Translations under genes and position numbers: made by a program
Shown: positions 22,972 to 33,100 of the stretch, in pieces
How the letters are laid out: every line of letters begins with the position of its first letter
Numbering within the stretch: the first letter of the stretch is position 1
Notes under the pieces: generated by a model
Told to the model about the DNA's origin: nothing
What the model saw: only the letters and a program-made list of their open reading frames with translations
The model's database searches: none
DNA from: Angiostrongylus vasorum
Taxonomy: Eukaryota; Nematoda; Chromadorea; Rhabditida; Metastrongylidae
Length of the DNA: 64,000 nucleotides
Direction of reading: 5' to 3'
Assembly (NCBI GenBank): GCA_018806985.1
Contig: JADANN010000349.1
Coordinates: 606,501 to 670,500 of the forward strand

Positions 22972-24147
22972 GTACTTCGACACCATTCCGTTGTCTAAGC
23001 TTTAGTTTTAGGGTGGTATGTCATTTCCAACTATTCGATTATCAAAGGAGAGCTCTTAATTGTTATTTAAGCCTAGGGGTTTCGAAAACTACGACCAGTA
23101 TCACTAAATCGCAGATTTTTTCCTAGGCGCTACCAAAGGTGAAGTCATGCATGAGTTGACTTACTCCTCGCAGATTGGACTTCGTCCCGTCGTAGACGTT
23201 TCCATCGTCTTCGGGGGAGGTGAAGAATGAAATTCACGACAATGATAGTTATAAACAGAGTATAGATATTCATGAACGTTCGTAAAGTCTTGATGAGATT
23301 GAGCTATGATGTCGTAGCAAGGTCTACGGCGCAAATCATCGCTTTTTCCACATTGAACGACTTGTGATTTGAGAGAATTTTGTGAATCAGGTGTACCAAA
23401 ATTGACGGTTTTTATTTGTTTGAGAAACTTAAGGGTAAATTGGCCGCCTCTATTCGTTGGCTGATATTGCGTGTGTATGGACAAGAGAAAGACATACCGG
23501 ACAAGCTTCGGCTTAGTGGCTTTCGTGACGAAAGAGGTCATTTACAATTAGACATCGCCATACTAACTGGTTTGACTAACGGCTCACTGTACTGTCAAGC
23601 TGCAGCCAAAATATTCAAAGAACCACATCTTGTAACGGTATGTTTTTCTTCTTATTATGCTTTTGACAACTTTTTGGAAGTTGCAGAGCACAAGACGTGC
23701 TGATTATTCCAGTGGTATTATGTATATACTTGTATACTTAGACATTTGGACGGCTTGTCCTCACCGGTTGTGCGGGCCCCCAGCATAATCACCATTTTTC
23801 GGAGTTTTGGTGGTTTAGCCATCGTGGTTCTTAGGAGTCCCAAGGTCAGCCTGGCCAAAGTCGGTCGCAGGCAGTCACCACTACTGATAGTCGCCACCTT
23901 TGTGGATCAGAGCGAGATTTGCCACCATGCGACTAGTTTGATAACAGGACTTTGGTGGATCCAGGTATTGGTTTATTAGGCTGAAGTGGAGCTAGGCTTC
24001 CTGATGGAATGCCGGACTCCTTCTCAGCTTGGGAGACCCCTGCGGGTGATGAATCCCCTCCCACTGCACATCGCACTCCGACACCCAGGAACAATTTCCA
24101 GACATGGTGAGGCGGTAAACCGTTGGCAGGGGATATTATGTGTTTAT

Positions 24148-24185
<38 letters not shown>

Positions 24186-27100
24186 TACATGTACTATATA
24201 TATATCACTTGTGCTGCATTTATCTCTTGTCCATCCGTTGTTCACTGAGTGACAAAACTGGACACCACTAAGGTTCCACATCCCTTGCGAAGGTAGCCCA
24301 GTCGGTTGTGCTCATTCTAGGGACTTGCTGAACACACAGAGGGACACACCACGTTTTGCTGTTCCATAAATGTGGCCTTATCTGGAAATCTAGATGAGAA
24401 TATCTTTCGCGCGATGTGCTGTTCGTTAGTTAACTGACTAAAGAATCGAAAAAGTGGGCAGAGATGCATGAAAAGCTTCTGCTTTCTTAATCCTTAATTG
24501 TTCTTTTTTCTAATTCTAGTTCTTAACCCTACCATTTGCTTCTTAGTATTCGGATTTGGCTCCATTATATTAAGAATTAAGTTTTTTTTCTTCCTGTTTA
24601 AGCAATCTCATGGAGCGGTCATAGCTGCGCTTACTGACTATGGCGTCGATGTGGTGCAATGTAGCAATGGGAAGTCGGCGAATGTCACAGAAGCTGAGCT
24701 TTTTACAGCCGATAGCTTCCAGATGGCTGCTCATCTTGCGATGATGGATGCGTTGATGTTGGCTCATCTTCGTAATGTAATCACTGTAGATCGCGTTATC
24801 GATGCTGTAAGCCGTCATACGACCGTAGACGAAAGTGAACGACCCATGGACTCAGTTGATGCGCTTCTCTTCTGGATTAACAAAGTTTGCCTTTTAGTGA
24901 GAGATGATGTTGAACGCTCGCAAATACAGTTGAAAGGTGGTGCAGAAGGCGGTATGATACCCGAAATGGAAGATCTTTATGACGAAATTAGTGATGGGCA
25001 GTGCCTTTGTGCGCTTGTTGCATGGTATCGTCCTAGGGAAATGGATATCGAAGGTAGGACACATTTCCTCCTTAGTGGATGCAGAAGTACGAGTTTTTTT
25101 TTAACACATGATTTATAGAGGTGTGCTACAATGACCAGATGAGCACAGCGGATTGTCACTACAATTTGTTTCTTTTGCAGTGGGTCATTCTATATTTATC
25201 AGAGGCTTTTTAAAGTGGCTTTTCGTGATTTTTTTTCCATGTCTTTATTATAGGTGGTGCTACATTTTCGGACGCGTTTCAATCACTTTATAATTCTCAG
25301 TTTAGAATAATGAGACTTTGCTATTCCGTAATAATTTGTCGGCAGAATATTAAAAACTGTAGGCTGTGGCACAGTTCCTTTAAATATGTTTGAATTTTAT
25401 TTTATCTCAATAGATCAAACTTTGCTGTTTATTAGAGCTTTGTTTTCGAGTTGCTATTAGCAAGTGCTATCAGTGTATCAGTGCTTTTTTAACTTTATGT
25501 TCCGTGTCATTTTTAGGCGTTTTTTGCCATAATAACCTGCCGTGGAATCCATTTCACTTTGAAATCGAAGATATTCTATATCTTCGTGATTCTTTACAAA
25601 TGAATATTAATGCTTTTCTTGCTGACTTATTTGACATCTTCGAACCTGCTCCAACTGTTGCGGTTCAACCGGAACCCATGACTTCCCCTCGCCGTTTTGT
25701 TCCAATCCAGCCTATTCCGGACTTGCGAGCTGGTAAATCAGTTGCACGTACTCCTCAATCTCGAAGCGTAAGAAATCCATTGAGCAACGTACTAGTAACA
25801 TGTAGTGAAGGCGGAAGTGCAACTCTACCATCTCGTTCCACTAGCATGATGAGTCAAGATAGTCTTATGACTAACAGGTTTGTAGGATATTTGTAACGTT
25901 GTAAGTTATTTCATCGACGTTTTGTCTTCTCCGGATTGAGGCGTTTGCTCTTAAGGGTACAAGACTCCCATCTAAGTACTTCGCAACGACAAGCGTCAGA
26001 GCAGTGGGGAGCGAACATTACAAACTTCGGTAGTCTGGCACAGGTAGAAATCTGTTTATCAATGGGTGTTATGTCCATTTTGCCTTATCCGTTATTCCGT
26101 CTTTATCTGTACTTTCATATTCATATATACATGCTTTTAGCCTAATGAGGGTAGTACCGTCAGCACGTCGGGGTCGGTATCTCCTTATGCGAGAAGTGAT
26201 TCGCTTCCAATCGCATCAATCCGGCTTGCACTTGAGGAGAAAAGGCGGGATCATGAGAAAAGGAAAGCTCTGATAAACACGATGACGGAGTCAGAACGCG
26301 CTGAAAAAGGCAAGGCTGCATTTTTTGCCTTGATGAGCAAGTACGAACCTGATTCCACGAATGCTGCAAAGCCCGAATCTTCGGATGCGAAGCTTATTCG
26401 GGAGTTGGATCGCAAGCTGACAGATCTTATGCAACGAGTAACGCTTATGAGTAACTCTGATGAACAACGTATGATTCGTGCATTATCGCAGCCAAGTGTA
26501 TATCAAGAAATGTCGCAGGTAGGTTCTACATCAGCTCGAGCTGAATATGGAACATTGCCGCATAATGTTGGCTCTAATGCAATGCCCAACTATGCACAAC
26601 CGTTTTCTCAGCAACAGAAACAAGAGTTTTATGGGTATGCACAACCTCACCAGGTAATAAGAAATATGTTCTCCTTGTTTATTTGTGCGTTGCATGTCAA
26701 TAGTGAAAACAAACCGCACGTGTACTTCAAGCTCTGTATAGTTATTGTGACATAGCGCTAATTATTACTGTCTATGGTAAATGAAAGTTGGTTCTAGATT
26801 AGGCTGTAATTGGTGCTTTTTCGTACATCGTAGGGAAACACTTTTCGATGTAAAATTTCAGCTTCATTTCTCTTTACTTAGGTAATTTAGTAATTGCAAG
26901 TCTCTTTATATCAGCGACAAACCGCTGCGGTGAAGTGCACATATTGCAAAAAATACGCCTGACCTCAAGATCTTAGCCTTGTGTTCTCTTGTTTTTTTTC
27001 TTGACGTCTTTTGCCTAGAGATGCTTCTATTATAGCTACGTTCGAGTTTATCAAATGGAATGCTGAACTATTTGCCTGGTCAAGCACCACCGTATGGTGA

Positions 27101-30100
27101 GTATCCCACTGGTCTCGTGCAGCCACAACAAATGCAAACGCAGCCCATGTATTCACCAGATATGTACTCTTCGCCTTTGTCCGGTGCATATTCGCAGCAG
27201 TCGCGACAACCTGCCTATGCAGTGGTAGGTTGATGTGGGGGTATATTAAAATGTCATGAGTTTTTCCATATCGATCGAATCACATGTTTGTACAGATGCA
27301 TCAGTCTGCTCATGTCGCTAACGGGTTTACACTTCACCAGTCACCAATGATAGCACCATCCGTCTCGAGCTATTCATCGCCACAATCTTATGCACAAACA
27401 CCGGTTGACACTCACATTCCATGCTCATTTACTGCCCAACAACAGACTCCAATGTTACCGGGCGTAATACCGCAACAACATGGGCAGTCATATTCTTCGT
27501 ACCAGAGTGCACAAGTCGAGAATCAACCACCATTCGGTTACGAACCTCAAGATGGAACAATGACGTTTCGGCTCCATAGTCAAGATGTGAATTTTTTTTA
27601 ATTTTTGGTTTTTATTAACACATTTTATGAAGTTGACGTGAATTTCTTGGCTGGGTTTCCTCAAGTCTTATTGGTTTTCAGTCGATCATAGTTTGTAGTC
27701 TCAGTTTTTTTTCTTGCTTAAAACAGAAATTGAACCTTGTCAAAAAGCTTTTTTGAAAAGGAGCGACTTTTGTTACCTTTTTCATTGTATGCTTCTGAAA
27801 ATACACACAAATTCCATTATAATTTCAGGCAGCATCTAGTCGCGTTGATCCTCCTCTTGAAATAAATCGAAATCTCACAAATTGGGGAATGACGTATCAA
27901 CAGGTGGTATACACACTATTTCTTTTCATGTCCGTCGTAATTTTTATATCCATTACACTGTTTCATTCTTGCTTTAATATATTAACCACTAAATGAGTTA
28001 TGTAAGCTATACCTGGCAGGAAATAAGTTCCTCAACTAGCGAGCGCTACTATCAATTTGTGAAATTGAAAATATCACAGTTGGGATTCAATTCTACTTAT
28101 TTAAAGCTGTGCAATGTTTTATAAACTGCTACTTTCATTTTAACCTACTTTAAAATTCAAACTTAATGAAAGTTTAAAAAACCGGTTTTAAAATTTTTTT
28201 TCAAACCGACTTCGGTTGTCAAAAACGTGTAGGATGCAATCGGGAGGACATGCTCGCGTCCCATGTTAGAAATCGCGTTTGCTGTTGCTTTGCTGTTGGT
28301 AATACGAATCTCGAAAAAACACGTTTAAAAAATGTTATAGGGGATTTAAAAAATTCAGACTTCTTCTTGATAATAAGTGAAGACTTGTATCTTGCTGGCG
28401 AATTCGTAAAGATTGTAGTGGTATTTATTTTAGTGAACAAAGTTCACAATGAGTTGAAATGAGCTAATAATTTGGCACATATACACTTACGTGTGGGTAA
28501 GAAATCAATCCATACTGACTATTTTGCCTCTTATGACTAAAAATCGATTCATATCGAGACTTGTATGTTAATTGGAATGAGAACCATTAAACGTTACAGA
28601 GATTTACTAAGTAAATAGGAGATTTTTTATTCTATTATGCAGCCATGATGGTATTTGAAAACCCACAAATTGTTTTCCTTCGTGTTTTTTCCATCGGAGC
28701 TCGTATATCAAGTAACGGAACGAGTAAACAGTTTTCAGATCACCCTGTCACCTATTGTCCCGTTGATCGTCGAGTGACTCGAGCCGACGGCCGTAAATAT
28801 TTTATTTTTCCCTGCCGCCGTCAAGAGTAGTCCAGAGACTTCTGCTCACTCTAGGGCCTCGTTGAACATCATACTTCACTTATAGGGTTTTGGCGAAGAA
28901 CTCTGACCATCGGTTCCGTGGTCTTCCTGCAGTACGTTTGACCTGCCGAGAAATCCAGCCGCTTACGGCTCTTCTTCATCAGTTGTCGTTTATATGCATT
29001 GTTTTTCCGGCCGTCGTTATCGGCATGTAGAACGGCATCTTCGATTTTTCGATCGTTGGCATAGATCGGAGCTTTAGTTGCTTTCCCTCACTTGTGTGAC
29101 GTGGGATACTGCTAACATCGTCCTTTCGACTGCGCGTTCAATAACGCTGAGTGATCTTTCAGTCTTCTTGCGAAACGACCAGGTTTCTAAAGTATACGTA
29201 AATCCAGAAAGAATCATGGAATCGCAAAGGCGCGGACGGAGTTGGGTGTTCTTTGTTCTCTTCACTTCATCCTCAATACTCTTAAAAGCTCCCCCAAGTC
29301 GCTCGCTTCCTGCTGCTCTAGTCGGGTGCTTAGTCGTTTATTATTTTGATCTCCTAACCTAGGTAGACGTAGCTGCAGTATTCAAATACATTCATTCCTT
29401 TGAGCGTGAATGTAGCATGCGTAAGAAGTCCTTTCCTCATGAACATCGGTTTTGTGAGATTCAGTTGAAGCCTAAGCTTTTCCCAGGCTTTATCAAAGTC
29501 GGCAAGCATTCGTTTCTCTTGGCTAATGTTTGGTTTTATAAAAACGTCATTAGCTAAGCGAAGATGTTGTAATTCCTGACAACCGATTTTCACTTCCATG
29601 TTGTCCCATTCCAGTGTTCGCATGGTGTTCACGAGGGTGGCGGTAAATAGTTTTGGCAAAATGGTACTCGCCTTGTTTGACATCTCTTTTGCCGTCGTTG
29701 TTGATATCGTCGTAGAATTGTGATATCTTGGTTGTGAATTTTTGTGCAGCTCTCGAACAATCTTTATGTACTGAATAGGGACTCTCTGAATGTCAAGGGC
29801 TTCCATGACTGCTTCTGTCTCAGTTGAGTCAAAGGCCTTCTTTAAGTCGATGGAGGTGATACTGAGCGGTCTTTTGTACTTTCGCGATACCTCAATGAAT
29901 CTTGTTATCGTGTGGATGTGGTCCATCGTACTGAATCCTTTTCGAAACCCTGCTTGCTCATCTGGCTATCCTTCGTCCAGTGTTCTGCCATTCTTGTTTA
30001 GAATGGCTCGAATGAAAAGTTTGTATGAGACAGAGAGCAAGCTGATTGGACTATAGTTGCCTCTATCGCGGACGTTACCCTTCTTGAACAACAACACGGT

Positions 30101-33100
30101 CTTGCTGGTCTTTCACTGAATAGGGACTTTGCATTCAGACAGATAACGTGTGAATAGCCGAGCCAGTGTGTTTACGAGGACTGGCGGAAGGTTTTTCAGG
30201 TGTTCTGGTCTTATCCTGTCCGGACCTGGTGGTGTTCGATTTTTCACCGACGAAATGCCATGTTGGATTTCGGAAGGGAGAACCGGTGGTACAACATATC
30301 CATCCTCCTTTATTTCATATGACGGAAGATGGACGTGGCAATCGAAGAAGCCTGAGTAGTATTCTTGAATGATTTCCCCCGTTGCCTTTCTGGACGCTGT
30401 AACTGTTCTGTCTGGGCGTCGGAGTACAATCTTCTTGGTTCTGTAATTGGAGAAGCTTCTATGGGCTTTGCGAATGCTTTTTCCAGCCTTAGCAGCTTCG
30501 ACCATAACTGCTGCTCTTGTCTCTTTAAGGTCCCCTCTTGTGTCCTGTCTGCATTGGTTCGCCAATTCGCACGTGAGTTAGCGGTTGCCTGTAGTTCGTG
30601 CGATTTTCACATTGACGTATCAGCTCGAGTCGAGCTCGAGAATGGATCTGAGATTTTAACAGCCTCTCCGTGCTCGTCCTCCCCAACCCTCCCGATTCTG
30701 TGGCTCTTCCGGGGGTTAGGGAAATGGGGAAGTGAGGTCCGTTTGTTTTACTGTGCTTACCTTTTTTATATGTATGTATAGCTTGCTGGGCTGTGAACGT
30801 AGGGGCTGGGTATACTCACTGGTAGCTTGCCAGTTTCTCCCAGAGTGGACATGGAACTCATTTGTTGGAGGCGACTCTTAACCGCCTCCCATATACTTCC
30901 TTCTTGCCTTACTGAAGCTGTTGGCCGAATTGGTTCGTAGAATACGTTCCGCATAGACGATAACACATTCACGCATGCATGCATGAATACCTCCTCATAA
31001 ATAGAGAAGGTACATGCCAAATCTGCGCGGCAGAAGAAGAGAGTCATTCCTTTGGTCCATCTGCATCTCAGGCAAGCAAGGTCGGTTTTGGTCTGCGATT
31101 AACCCCCTTTCCGCCACCTGGGGACGCACCTATTTGCTTCGCGACTAACAGGCGCGAGATCCCTCTGTGGGAGTGATCTGTAAGGTGTTTTTAAGTAGTA
31201 TCGTTAATGTGGGTAGTTTTTCATCTTAATATACAGACTTGAGTTGAATAAAAATGATATCATAGAAAATTTCTTTAAAGGGATTATTCTAAACCTCTTA
31301 AATAAGTTTCTTTACTTGCAATAAGTCAAGTGCGCAAATCCTGTGATGCACAGATTATCGAGAAGTTTTCGGTAATTTTCGAGAGACCTACGCGATTGCG
31401 AATTTGTTAGAAAGTAGATTATTTGGTATATGTCGTGTTGAATGTGTTAACTTGATCTAGTTATCTTTATTTTAGGGTCATACCGCTCGTCTACAGCGTA
31501 GAACATGGGAGAATCAGACATTTATCAAAAGTCAGCAAGATCTTGTTAATCAACCAGATCTAGTACCAACAGTTCCAAGCGATGATGATCAAATCCGTCT
31601 GCAGTCTTCTGCACTCGGAACTCTGCGTCGTTCAAGAGATTCTCGTTGTGTAAGTGACATTACTGGTTCTCCTGGAGCTGAGGCCTCTTCTCTGGAATGG
31701 GGGCCTTCGCAAGGTTCTCATTCGATTTGGTTGATGTACTTAGGTTGCTGAACGCCCTCTTCAATTATTAGATCCGTAGTTTCGAATTTAGATCATATGG
31801 TTGTTCCATCGCAACCGTCACCACCTCGCGATCCGTCTAATAACATGAATGGAGTAGCTGTGGATTCTACCAGGTCTGTTATGAACATGAACTTTGCAGT
31901 CTGTCTTTATTTGAGGTATCTGTGGTTGATACACCAGCGCTACGAAGATGAGTATTAAAGGAGCTGTCTTATTGTTAAACTCTGCTAACACGAGAAAGTT
32001 CCTTGCGCGTCCTATTCTAATCGGTGTTTTTATTTTATTAATCTTATTAAAATTTCATTTGCAGAAACGTGTCTTCTACTGGGCCAGCGTTTCTTGTAAG
32101 TGATGATCAAGTGGCGGAGGATTTCGATAAAATTGTACGTTCAACTAGTTTTTGATTTGCGAACTTGTTTTATATAGCCGATTAATTCTGTGTGGTCGTT
32201 AGCTTTCATTGTGTATCGAGTAGTTATCGCAGGCTGAACAGCGCCGTCAAGCTAAGCGAGCTGCACTTCTAGCAAAGACAATGAAACGCAAAGAGGAAAT
32301 CGAAAACAAGGTCGTAACCGCAATTCCATAAGGCTTCTTTCTGCCTTTTTTAAAATTTTTTAATATGTGAACTTTTATATTTGCAATATATGAGAGTGGG
32401 AGAAGTTCATACGAGATGAAGGGCCTTCTCTAACAGTTTTTATGATTTCTATTGAACGCAAGATGGTGTCTTGGTTTCGCCACATTTTGTTATATAAGCT
32501 CGCAGTTGGTAAAATGTACGATACTGCGAGAGTTGCTGGATTTTAGTTAATAGTTGTTAATAGTGAACAAATATTTTGCTTCTGTTTTAGTGACGTTCAT
32601 CTCAATACGCGTAGAATAAAAACTACAGCCGACGCCGGCCGGTTTACTAAGTTGAAATTGTGAATTATTTCAAATTAAGTAGTGTGGTAAATTAAAAGTA
32701 GCGCTCTACATAATTATTGATTATAGGAATAAGAAAAATTAAAGGAGTCTTAAGAGTTTTATATTAACTGTGTTTGCCGTATAGGTTGACCAAATAGAAC
32801 AGCGAAATGCGGAGAAGAGAATGGCTGAGATAGCAAAGCGGGAAATGGCCGAACAACGAAAAGTGGAAAAGGAGCTGCAACGGTATTTCTTAGGCTGTCC
32901 TTACCACTTATGACATATTTATAACAAAAACGGCATTCGTATTTTTGTATTTAGTCAGAAAATTCTGGATGACTACAAACGACGGAAAATGGAGAAAGAG
33001 TTGGGCATCGAATCAATTTCGACTTCTTCCCGAGGATCTTCTGGACGTGGACACTCGCAACCTCCTTTCATACGGGCTAAATCTCAGGCAAGTTTTTTTA

